From Paramacrobiotus metropolitanus (taxonomy: Eukaryota > Tardigrada > Eutardigrada > Parachela > Macrobiotidae), in assembly GCF_019649055.1 (NCBI RefSeq), contig NW_026570278.1:558001-622000 (forward strand): a stretch of DNA of 64,000 bases, read 5' to 3'. The notes beneath the pieces are model-generated. The model was given only the letters and a program-made list of their open reading frames with translations, made no database searches and had not been told where the DNA came from. Positions within the stretch are counted from its first letter, which is position 1. The number at the start of each line of letters is the position of its first letter. A program made the translations under genes and the position numbers. Below are positions 18,013 to 27,343 of the stretch, in pieces.

Positions 18013-20480
18013 ACCCAGTAAACTACCGACTGGTATTTTCACCGTACCGGCACGTCCCCCGAAGAATCCCCTGGAAAGAACTGAGCAACCGACCTCAGTT
18101 CCCCAGCATGGCATGCGCAGACCGCGAAAACCACACCTGCTAACATAGCATATCGCGAACCACATCTGCTACGGTCGGAACCGACAGACGTTCCGGCTAA
18201 AATCGTGGAAACCACACCCAACCGTCTGTTACATGGTGAGATTGAAGATTACTCCGGCCAACCGACTCTGGAGTGAAGACCGAGAGGATAACGCTAACAT
18301 GGCGCGTAATACGTTGCTGCGTGTTCAGCGCCATGTTTGCCTGGCACCCGTGGCCGACTCGAGAACCGAGCAGCCGACCAGTAAACCTCGCCACCGAACA
18401 GTCGGACATTCGACTCGGATAAGCCGACCACCAAGGTCGGATTCCGAACGAACGGATTCCCAATGCCATAACGACAACAGATCGCGTCAACCACGATTGG
18501 CTACCTTATCCGACCACACAGGTCGGCGAAGTCATAAATCACACTCGACATGGGAAGCGTAAAAGCACCAGCCAGGATCTGCTACCTTAGCCGACCACAA
18601 AGGTCGTACATGCTATAGGTAGACGGAAAGACCGCAGACCGCGGTAATAACCACGATCGCAACCGTCAAAAGGTCGCACCGGATTCTCCGTTGAACCCAG
18701 AGCTACAGACTCTGTATCTGGAGTCCAACCGACGTCTCCCCCGGAGGATATCGGAACTAACCGACTCACCGGTGAACACGACTACGCGCGCCTCGAACGT
18801 GCTGCCATTCCCTGAAGAGGAACAGCGACGGTGATTTGGCTACCGGTGTACCAACGACTCCGCCGCGACCTGCTTCCCCATGACTCAAATGGAACATCCT
18901 AGGCAGATCGTACTAGCAGTTACGACCTGCATCCCTTAACAAGTCCGTTGACGGAAAACAACTGCCCGCAACAGAACCGGCCAGCTGTTCTGCGTCATCG
19001 GCGAGAAACGAATCTCCCCTGCGGACAAGAGTCGTCTAACCCCAACAGAAGTGGCTAGGTGTCTCTGGTTCGCGACGAAAAACGACGAAATGGATCTCAG
19101 ACGACCTCAGGACATTTGCATGTGCATGAAGACGGATCCTCGCCGGCAACTAGACCCGGCTACATTTAAACCAAAGAGCTTGTTTTGGAAACTGGGACCA
19201 CAAAGGCCCCTTTTCACCACAAGCATGCATGATTGCCTGATGGAGTGAGAACTGCTCGGCCAACAGACGCCACAGCAACACAGCCACAGGAGAACGGAGT
19301 TGGGCTGCCGAATGTCCTTTTGCCAGTCCGAACTGACCGAAGGGTATTTAGACACTAGGGACCCAGTCAACTGTAGCTGGATGGACGGCACACTCGGAAT
19401 TGAATCGACCATGACGACCTCGAATCGGAGGTCGGAACTGACCGAACGGAGGTCGGAAATGTACGACAACAGGTCGCAGGAATGCCATAACTCGACGGAG
19501 ACGCCGGAACTCCGACCCGTCCAGAGGCAAATCGAATGTTACATGGCCAAACGGATAACCGACCAACTCGGATCCGACCCAGACCACCAGTCGGAAATCG
19601 ACCTCCTAACGGAAGAACACATCTTTTGGACGGATGAAAACTTGTTTCAACCGACCAGCGGAAGCCGATATCCGACCTCCGACCTCCAACATGGATAACC
19701 GACTAAGGTCGGATACGGATGATGACCGACAACAGGTCGGCTAAAGTGGTCAAATCGAAAGAAGAGGTCGGACAGAAGAACGCGAACATCGCCAGTTACC
19801 TCGGTCGACCATCGAGGAACGAAACTTCCGACCACCCACCTTATATCATTGCAACCGACCAATGTCTGGATAACATTATGATCGACCACAGGTCGGCTCG
19901 GCATAACGGAATGCCGACCAAGAAGTTAACGGACGGAAACACTACTCCGTGCCACAAAGGCACAAGGTAGTAGTCAACTGAACATTTCCACCGTTGGAAC
20001 ATGAAATTTCCGACCGGACCTTCGAGCCAGTTCGACTCGGATGAAACCATAACCAGGCTCGTGGTAGCAGATTGAACGGTTTTAACCGATCACTTTTTAA
20101 ACGGAACTGCTCTACTCAGCAGCCACAAAGGTTGCACGATATGAGTACCAGTTTTTCCGACCTGACTTATGGAATTCGGAACTTAGCCGGATTTCCATGC
20201 CGCCGGTCGACTTACCGGTAGGCCGACCTTGGTCAACCGACCTCGGTCTAACTCCTCCACATAGAGAGGATGCTTCGGCATTCGCAACTGCGACAGTGCC
20301 TCTCCATTCGCAACAGACGCATGCGAGTCGGAAGTAAGTGTTTCACCGTGCTTACCCGACTTAGGTGAATTTTACCGGTCACGACGGATAACCCGAGAAC
20401 CGACGCCTCGGATCCAGTCCACCGGACAACATTGGACAGGAGACCCCGTGGACTCAACGCCCCGTGGAAGTTATATTAGT

Positions 20481-20600
20481 CGGAATAAAGCCCCCGGACA
20501 GATTTTTGCATTTTTCTAGAATTTTTTCTTAACAAACGGAATTGTATTTTTCTAGTTGGATCTCTTTGACAGATCTGTTTTGCTTAACTCTTGCTCACAG
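20481..20600 (+). promoter_or_regulatory. T-rich tract ending in a splice-acceptor-like CACAG
   Basis: Composition switches abruptly here from C/A-rich to T-rich (several TTTTTCTAG-like runs), ending TTGCTCACAG at 20600. It could be the junction between the internal region and the 3' LTR, or another acceptor. A classical purine-rich polypurine tract is not obvious. Confidence 0.35.
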
Positions 20601-21400
20601 GAATTGTGATTAAACTTTATTGCATATTTTTCTTTCGCGTTGCATAAATCTTCATTACATTTCTCCTTTTTACATTGTTCTCCGATGCCAACTGACGCAA
20701 GAAGCCAGCCAACAGACGCATTACCGGTCCAACGAAACGCCCGAGCGACCTCCGGATTTTCGGCCGTGAGCTGCTTGCCTCTCACGGGTCTGGAAGGAAA
20801 ACATGGGACGGTCAACCGGACACCGGAATCCCACGGCCAGAGGACGCGTACCGGCGACCCCACAATGGGTCTCACCGGAGAGTTGTGCGATACACTGGCG
20901 CGGTACCGAGTCGGAGCATCCTTCGCGGGAGCTCGGATTCCCGCCCAGAGGCATATCAGGCGTACGAGCCTGTGCGTGGTGCTACGCCCACAAGTGGCGT
21001 ACTAGCACTCACTTACATGCCGTATTCGCCTCTCTCATGTACGTATGTGTGCTGCTGCACTGCACTCATCCACTGAAGTGGATATACCGCGTGCGCACAC
21101 GCTGAGCATACTTGCTCTCTCGTCCCTCTCTCGCCGTATGACTCAGCGCTTATACGCTCGCGTTGGATAGAGTCCAGTCTGCGCACAGCACACAGCTGAT
21201 ATGGCCGCATCACGCACACTGTTGCCGCCAGCGTCACTCACGTTTGGACACGCTCGTGAACGCATCTAGCAACAGTTTTCTAGATTCAGCCATACAGGCT
21301 TTGTTGAGTTTGTTCTTTCTTCCTGCTATTACGCAGCATTGTGTTCAGCCTTTATGTCAATAAAGACATCTGTGAGCTCCTCGCGCTTGCCTGTTACAAG
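20601..21400 (+). mobile_element. Putative 3' LTR of the giant element (left boundary uncertain)
   Basis: Composition differs from the internal region. A polyadenylation signal AATAAA lies near 21,358, and about 40 bp later the sequence TGTTACA ends at 21,400, a fitting LTR terminus. A 106-codon open frame from the ATG at 20,686 is probably incidental. No 5' LTR is in the window for comparison, so the start coordinate is nominal. Confidence 0.35.
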
Positions 21401-21660
21401 GTACCGAAGACACCATTTTTCTCGTCAAAATCAACTTATAAAACATTTTAACCTTGGCCTCTAGACCATCAGAACAAATAGCACTATGAAACTGGAGAAG
21501 TAACCCTTGCACGGAGACTGCGGAAATTTTTCGGACAATATTTTTCACTGTGGCAATAATCTTTTTAAATTTGCGCTCGTTGATGCGTTTCAAGGCCGCT
21601 TTAGTCACTGCTGCCTTTTTCCAACGCTTTTTTACGGATTGGGACCTTCTGATGTGAATT
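21401..21660 (-). pseudogene. Possible host coding fragment, Lys/Arg-rich, cut by the element
   Basis: On the - strand, a frame open from about 21,660 to the putative LTR edge encodes a basic, helical-looking peptide (RRSQSVKKRWKKAAVTKA..., then KRINERKFKKIIATVKNIV). It runs straight into the putative LTR end, where the sequence loses coding character. The giant element may therefore have inserted into an exon. No family was recognised and no splice sites were confirmed. Confidence 0.25.
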
Positions 21661-21766
21661 CCTGTTCAGCCAGCTTTAAAATTCTATGCTAGATTGTCGA
21701 ACATATTGGGAAAAGTTGTATTAAAACCGCATATCATAATTCTTTGCTTTTGCTGTTGATTTATTG

Positions 21767-21916
21767 CCGTATGTGCTGACGCTTGTAGCCGGCAGAAAGG
21801 TGGACGGGTGGATGGTGGATGTTCAATGAAATCGCATCCACCACTCTGCCGACCTTTGGCAGATTGGTGGATGAGCCGTCCACCTTTTTGCCGGCTACAA
21901 GCGTCAGCACATACGG
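21767..21916. mobile_element. Palindromic MITE upstream of mucin-like gene A
   Basis: A near-perfect 150-bp palindrome. The arms run from CCGTATGTGCTGACGCTTG through TAGCCGGCAGAAAGGTGGAC, and the complement ends at 21916. The core TAGCCGGCAGAAAGGTGGA recurs as the left end of the array element at 57,364. The paralogous locus near 46,500 lacks the insertion, which shows mobility. Confidence 0.7.
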
Positions 21917-22363
21917 AACGTGTTTCATGGCAGCCTGCTGAATATGTATGATTACTCTGACTGAAGAGGACGATTCTCTTGGAAGTATGCTGACAGAAGC
22001 ATATTTCGGTGTATTTTGCAAGAACAGCAGTGGGTGATTTGGAGTACACAGATACGAGCGGCATGATCGTTACCTGGAAGCTGCATTGCAAAACTCCCTT
22101 TTGGACAAGCCGCAGGAACTTTGCAGTGTTAAGAAGGCTATGCCGCGTATTCAATCTTCTTGTAATAAAGCGGTATTGCCGCTGACATGCGAATAAATCG
22201 ACATAAATTCTCAGAGACCTCATCATCCATTTCCTGTTATTTGCCAGGTTTCAGACTTCCATGGACAGGCGATGCTGATGTAAGCAAGTGATGCCCGGTA
22301 CATAAGACAGACTATCCACAGGCGAGGTTTTCATTGCACCCATATCAGTCAACATTTGTGAAA
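21917..22363 (+). promoter_or_regulatory. Upstream region of mucin-like gene A
   Basis: No ORF with support. The sequence is homologous along its length to 52,430-52,878 upstream of copy B. Shared blocks include GGCAGCCTG(C/T)TGAATATGTATGAT, the CTGACTGAAGAGGA stretch and GCATGATCGTTACCTGGAAG. Both copies keep this spacing to the ATG, so it probably contains the promoter; no TATA box was seen. Confidence 0.5.
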
Positions 22364-23164
22364 ATGAGCATTACCGGTCTTGTTTACTGCTTTGCTGTTC
22401 TTGTTCCAGCGTGCGTCGTTTACGCCCAGGGTGACGATGGTAAGTGAACCAAGATGCTATGCGTCAGTACACGTCGTACATCGTTGGTCTTTTGTGCAGC
22501 TTTAATGCCCAAACGTTGCGTTAACACGATTTGCGAAAGAAACGACCAGTGTGATGGAACATGCGGCCCAGACTGCAATAATGGACAATGCGAATGTTTG
22601 CACGATGACCTTCAAAGTGAGCAAAAGAATGGAACGTGCCAAAGAATAATCAGTCAATCCGTACCGCCAGGTAGCGATACCCCTAGCACCCCAGTGCACC
22701 TGTTCCCAATAGCGAACACTAACCCACCAAAGCCTGCAAAACCGGTCGGCCACTCTACCCTCTTCCCAATCCTTGTCACAAGACTCACAACTCACGTGGA
22801 CCGTCCAACCACAATCACACCATCGGTGACCCACACAAGCTCTAGCATTGTCACTGAAACGGACGCTACGCCCACGGCCACGCCTTCTGGGATTCGTACA
22901 CGCCCTAGCGGTTTCACTGACGTAGAATCTCCGCCTACGGCCATGCCGTCTCTGACCCGCACCGGCCGTACACGCCCTGCCGCTGTCACTGACGTGGACC
23001 GTCGGCCCTCGGTCATGCCATCTCTACCCCGCCCACGCGATGCCGCTGCAATTGGCGTCCTGCGAACGGTCAAGCAATCTGCAGCCTACGCACGCAACCC
23101 TGACGGCAGCGTCCTGTCCCACCGCCCCGCGGCGCCAGCCAAGCCGAAGCCTGGTAAAAAATAA
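22364..23164 (+). CDS. Secreted Cys-rich, Thr/Pro-rich mucin-like protein, copy A (two exons, about 246 aa)
   Basis: Exon 1 is 22364-22439 (76 nt). The intron 22440-22499 region has GTAAGT donor and TTTGTGCAG acceptor, and exon 2 begins at 22500. Exon 1 encodes a clear signal peptide (MSITGLVYCFAVLVPACVVYA). Exon 2 begins with a compact Cys-rich module: CVNTICERNDQCDGTCGPDC then NNGQCEC, eight Cys in about 35 residues, resembling small disulphide-rich EGF/WAP-like folds without matching one. The rest is Thr/Pro/Val-rich with degenerate repeats of TxVD(R)xPxxMPS(V/L)TR, ending basic (KPKPGKK). The likely product is a secreted or matrix glycoprotein with heavy O-glycosylation. A paralogue with identical exon structure lies at 52,879. 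Function beyond secretion is unknown. Confidence 0.8.
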
Positions 23165-23583
23165 GCAGACTTATTCGACTGTCCTTGTGAGGGAATGTTT
23201 CGTGTCGCGCTTCATATTCTTTTATTGAAATATCTTAGTTCTAGCTTGGTCATGTCTTCCCGTAAAGCAATTTCTGTTGGTCAGGGGATGAACGGCACGC
23301 ATAAAAACGAGCCGTAGAAACCATAAGCGGCTCGATACTTGCTATGAAATTGTGAAATATAAAAATTTTCAACATCTTTAATTCCTTTGTTTTGCATCTC
23401 TCCGGCCGCTTTTACAATGATTGGTGAAATCGTTGTAGCTGTAAAAAAAAAGATTTGGCATAACTCGCCTAAGAAAAGAGAAATCGTAACAGATTAAAAA
23501 TTTTACTGCACACTGACCCAGGCGCCTCTACGGAAAAGAGCTAAGGGCGCTGATAGTTTACACGGAACTGCTTTGGTTACACA
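23165..23583. other. 3' flank of mucin-like gene A
   Basis: Homology to the 3' flank of copy B continues to about 23,270. The rest is AT-rich with no supported gene or RNA. Confidence 0.5.
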
Positions 23584-24197
23584 CAGGCCCGTCGCGAGAC
23601 CCCCGTTAGTTTTTCAAATCGCTACTCCTCCCGCGGTTTTCATCGCACAATTTTTCTGGATACACCGTTAGACTCGCCGTGAAATTCTGAACAAAATGGT
23701 TGAGGCCGATTTCCAAAATTCGTTTCCCCTAAAAGTCGACATCCACGGGCGGTCGCCAGTGCGACACCCACCAATTTGGGGTTTTCCCCCTGACCCCCCA
23801 GATTAGGGGGAAACCCTCAGAAATCACACTGTCGCATGGCAGACCGCCCTTGGTTTCGTTTCTGGGGTGAAACGAATTTCAAAAATCGGTTACAACCATT
23901 TTGTTCAAAATTTTACGGTGAGTTTATTGGTGCATTCAGAAAAAATGTAGGATGAAAACTGTTGGAGGAGTAGATTTTTGAAAGTTGCAAGGGGAAACGC
24001 CCCAAAAGGGAGGTGTCGCATTGGCGACCGCCCAATAATGTCGAATTTTGGGGGGAAACGAATTTCGAAAATCGGCCTCAACCATTTTGTTCAGAATTTT
24101 ATAGCGAATCTAATGGTATATCCAGAAAAATTGTGCGATGAAAACCGCGGGTGGAGTAGCGTTTTGAAAAACTAACGGGGGTCTCGCGACGGGCCTG
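23584..24197. mobile_element. hAT-like MITE with 8-bp target-site duplication
   Basis: Terminal inverted repeats begin CAGGCCCGTCGCGAGACC and end in the exact complement. Inverted homology extends about 75 bp, with the CAGAAAAATTGTGCGATGA motif in the right arm. Perfect GTTACACA duplications flank it (23576-23583 and 24198-24205). An 8-bp duplication plus CAGGSCC-type ends is diagnostic of hAT non-autonomous elements. No ORF of a transposase is present in the 614 bp. A third, diverged copy of the terminal sequence lies internally (about 23,930-24,000). Confidence 0.9.
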
Positions 24198-24205
24198 GTT
24201 ACACA

Positions 24206-24553
24206 TAACCATGCAGTTATTCAAGATAGGCATTCGTTTCGAGAGAAACCACATTCTTGCATTTCAAGAAAATTATGAGACCACCTTCAAATCTTCAACT
24301 ATTCTGGAAAAATACTTTCGGGATCTTTGGCGTTGAGTTTTATTGTATGTATGTTTCTTTTAAAATTTAATGAATGTCCCGAAAACCCGAAAAAGCAATA
24401 ATTATATTCATTTTCACATAACAACTGCATAGTAATATCCCTACAGTTACTGGCAGTCTGGCACTATCAATTCCCACGATCTTCTTGATGAAAGAACAAA
24501 TTATTCGACAACGAAATTTTCGATTTTGGTGGAAAAATACGCTGCCCCACTCG
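24206..24553. other. 3' flank of LRR gene A
   Basis: AT-rich with no gene seen. From about 24,400 it is inverted-homologous (diverged) to 45,618-45,770 behind LRR copy B. Confidence 0.5.
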
Positions 24554-26498
24554 CTATTTTGCAACGCAAGACTTCGCGTTGCGAGAGAATGCGGTTTCGG
24601 TACGATTGACACCTTGTGCACCCCGCGGAATCGGTCTGGAACAGTCGATGGGCAGAAAAATACGTTCCCGGGTCAGTGGGTAGCTTTTTGCGTAGTCCCT
24701 AACGGCGAACAGTTCGCCCTCAACGTTGTTGCCGTCGTGTAAGAGCAGCGTGTTGTCATTCCACCATTGTCGGAACCAGGCAAAATCGCAGCCACAATGC
24801 AATCGCCACAAATAATTGCGAATTCGCGGTCCAAAATCCAGTGTCGGTTTTAGGTCCGTGTAATAGATGGCGTGTTCCAGGGTCAACAACCGCAATGCTT
24901 GCAAATAACCGAAGGCGTCAACCTGAAGACTGCGGATCGTAGTGTTGGAAAACACCAGCATACGCAGGTATGAAAGGCGCTGAAAGTCGTCTCGCTGCAC
25001 GTCCAGATCGCTGCATTTCGAAATTCCAAAGGTCAGCAGACTGGTCAACTGGAAATCTCGGGCTGCTGCTGTAGAGCGATTGTTCGTGCATCCGATAAGG
25101 TCGAACCTAATAATGTCCCGCCGAATTGGTGCCACGTCGGCGGGTGCGACGGGAACATATCCCTTATGGGTCCACGTTGCTGGTCTTGGCGGCTGCAGCG
25201 CCATAGCCACGGCTAGCTGACGTATCTCCCGCACATAATCATCGTAAGTACTGCAACTAGTATTTGAGTAAATGCGCCCTCTAGGCCAATGCTCCTCGCA
25301 GTACTGGTAATTCCGTCGCAGCCAAGTACACTGAGTAAGCTCACGCAGTGCGCTGCATTCATTCAAAGTCATCGGTTCGCTGGAAAACGTAGGAAATTCG
25401 TCGCTGGTTTTCGTGTTATTCTCACAACGCTCCGGGAATTCTTCCTTGTCTGCAAGAATATTTTATTTCTAAAAATCAACCTTCCAACAATTTCATAGTA
25501 TTTAATTTTAAAGTTGATGTTTCACACTTACAAAGGTCTTCGTTAACCGAAAACGAATATAGATTAGTATGCATAACAACGTCTCCCTTTGGAAATGGTG
25601 CTTCAGCACAGTCGATGGGCAGAAAGACATCGTTAAATCCCAGGTTCTCGTTGCGCCATGCGTCGTACTCGATGCGGTATATTTCCCCCTCTTCCGCATA
25701 CTGCTTTAGTCCGCTGATGCTAAACCAGCGCCGGAAGTGCTTAAACTCGCAGCCGCAGTGCAATCTCACTAAATAGGTCCAAATATCCGCCTGGAAAATT
25801 TCCATTTCAAGGATTCCGCGCTCCAGCGACAGCAGACGTAATCCTGGTAAATCCGCAAAGGTGCCAACTTCGAGGGATTCTATCGTGGAGTTAGCGAACT
25901 GGATGAGTCGGAGTTTGGCGGACTGCCAAAAGTCGGCTCGTCTGACGTCCAAGGCGCGGCAGTGATGCACGCTGAATTCCAGCAAATGCGGCAGCCGCAG
26001 TTGGGCCAGGTTCTTGGTGGCGCGCGGAGAACAGCAGTTGTGCAGCTGGAAGACCACCGCCTGTTCGCGCACTGGCGCCAAGTTCTCAAAGGCAACTTGG
26101 GGTCCATCATTCAGACTGACGAAGACCGCCTTGAGTGGCGGCTTGGACAACGCTAGCGCCAGTTGCTGTACTTCCTCGTTTGAGGCTTCACTGCTGCAGT
26201 TGATGGCCAGTCCCTGTTTCTGGGCGCACGCGAAGGAGTTGCCAATGTTAAAGCGCACTCCGCAGTGGGCGGTGAACTGCAACTCACATTGATCGCGCGT
26301 TATCAGTTCCGTGCTGAAATCGGGCAGCGGCGAAAATGTCATTGCCTTTTGGAAATGCCAATCTACTGATCAAAAGCAAGTGCCAAGTGTTCGACAGATG
26401 TTCGCTGGAGTGATAAGCTTACCTCTGCCTATCCCAAAGCTGTTCGGTGCAGACCCCAGAAGAATTACGCATGCAAGAAGGATTTGAAATGAATGCAT
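24554..26498 (-). CDS. Secreted leucine-rich-repeat protein, copy A (three exons, 601 aa, intact)
   Basis: Exons on the - strand are 26498-26423, 26365-25532 and 25449-24554, with introns of 57 and 82 bp and GTAAG donors. The spliced length of 1,806 nt is a whole number of codons. Exon 1 is a signal peptide (MHSFQILLACVILLGSAPNS). Exon 2 and exon 3 each encode one similar unit: a Cys-containing N-cap, LRRs (FADLPGLRLLSLERG; FGYLQALRLLTLEHA) and an LRRCT-like cap with HCGC(E/D)F...W and a final LPIDC. The protein is therefore a tandem duplicate of an LRR ectodomain. No transmembrane segment was seen, so it is probably secreted and protein-binding. Copy B lies inverted at 43,676-45,617. Confidence 0.85.
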
Positions 26499-27060
26499 AA
26501 TGCTGCGTGTTCACTGGAAAATTAATTGGCAACACGCAAATGTTGCTGCAATCAAAGTAATTGACACAACGCTCACAATGACAACTTTGACAATGCACAC
26601 AATAATCGCGCAGAATTACAACTTCTGACAATACTGTAAGCATTTAGAGTGCAGCGAATCGTTGCGGAAGCAGCCTTGCGCAAATCAATTAAGTAAAACT
26701 GAAAAGCAGTAAATAGCACCACTAATCAGTGCAAGTCGCTTTTTGGCAACAAAATTTACATGGAGTTTTGCTGACAGCCTGACACTGGGATTATGCAAAG
26801 GCCTTGTTAAACGGCAAATAAGTATTATCCACGCAGTCGTGTTGCCCTAAAGCGTGACATTAGTCATCCAATTTTCAGCGGACACGGAACTGCACCAGCT
26901 GCGCGACACCATGCGGATGCTGAGTTATCCGGAAACGCTGTAACCTCAGGGTTCGTCCGAGTGGCAAAAGTTTTGCAGACTGACAGTGAACGACTACAGT
27001 AGCTTAAGCGGATGGTGCCAATCGCTAAACTCACAGAATATTTCAGCAGAAGTCTTTATG
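26499..27060. other. 5' flank of LRR gene A (inverted-repeat arm)
   Basis: Nearly identical, inverted, to 43,109-43,675. It presumably contains the LRR promoter and 5' UTR; no clear TATA box. A 74-codon open frame here is conserved only because the arms are near-identical. Confidence 0.5.
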
Positions 27061-27064
27061 CATT

Positions 27065-27343
27065 TGAAAGTGGCCTGCGACTGCCACACAGAACCGTGCA
27101 CAACGCGGCCACGACCAGAACGATCTTTTATTAAAAATGTAGTTTTTAATAAATGCACAAATCGGGAAAACAGGGAAGAAGGGAAAAACACCTCGAGCAA
27201 TCAGGTTTATTCCTGATTGCGAGACAACTCCGCGCGATCTGCGGCGGCATGCAGAAAAACCACACAACCTGCCCGTGCAGTAGCGAAGGGCCAGAGTCAG
27301 CGCGGCATCCACTGCCCTGTGCAGTGGCGCTGATCTCCTAGCA
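27065..27343 (-). repeat. 3' LTR of the 11-kb element
   Basis: 279 bp with TG...CA ends. In the sense orientation it contains two AATAAA motifs. It is adjacent to host sequence GCATT on the left. Confidence 0.95.

Larger units (their letters stand above)
17756..20135 (+). repeat. Dispersed hairpins with constant A/C-rich loop and covarying stems
   Basis: Stem/loop examples: 17756-17776 AGGTTTCC/GGAAACCT, ACAAA; 17958-17976 GCTGACC/GGTCAGC, ACAAA; 18424-18440 CCGACC/GGTCGG, ACCAA; 18510-18526 CCGACC/GGTCGG, ACACA; 18592-18606 CGACC/GGTCG, ACAAA; 19194-19210 GGGACC/GGCCCC, ACAAA (one A.C); 19464-19476 CGAC/GTCG, AACAG; 19726-19740 CCGAC/GTCGG, AACAG; 19883-19895 CGACC/GGTCG, ACA; 19949-19963 GTGCC/GGCAC, ACAAA; 20119-20135 GCAGCC/GGTTGC, ACAAA (one G.T). 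Stem sequences change on both sides together while loop and loop-closing CC/GG persist. That is the pattern of an RNA structure under selection and not of copied DNA. Confidence 0.7.
17742..20480 (+). other. 2.7-kb 3' untranslated region of the giant element
   Basis: No ORF with support was found except a 30-codon one. Composition remains that of the element (CCGACC/GGTCGG words). The region carries the densest set of A/C-loop hairpins, listed separately, and short duplicated contexts such as GCTACCTTA(T/G)CCGACC at about 18,500 and 18,580. Confidence 0.7.
1..21400 (+). mobile_element. Giant Ty3/Gypsy-class LTR retroelement, 5' end outside window
   Basis: One element is inferred because a single strand polarity and a very distinctive composition (CCGAC/ACCGA/GTCGG words, C+A-rich) run unbroken from base 1 to about 20,480 and then stop abruptly. 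It contains pol, then five downstream ORFs and a hairpin-rich 2.7-kb untranslated region. Downstream, a T-rich tract and an AATAAA (about 21,358) lead to a plausible LTR end, TGTTACA, at 21,400. The gag, protease, primer-binding site and 5' LTR must lie left of the window. At more than 21 kb it is far beyond the usual 5-10 kb for Ty3/Gypsy. Giant LTR elements are known in flatworms and plants, so size alone is not unprecedented; the accessory coding content is. The right boundary is inferred, since the second LTR cannot be compared. Confidence 0.75.

Noticed and set aside
20640-21005. 121-codon ORF inside the putative LTR
   Set aside because: Composition unlike the element's proteins, low complexity, and overlapping open frames on both strands; probably chance in GC-rich LTR sequence.
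21684-22226. 180-codon minus-strand ORF upstream of mucin gene A
   Set aside because: It crosses the palindromic MITE and promoter homology; the corresponding frame is not preserved in copy B.
25508-26292. Open frames antisense or out of frame to LRR exon 2 (also at 43,882-44,294)
   Set aside because: Shadows of the real exon; repeated in both copies only because the DNA is nearly identical.
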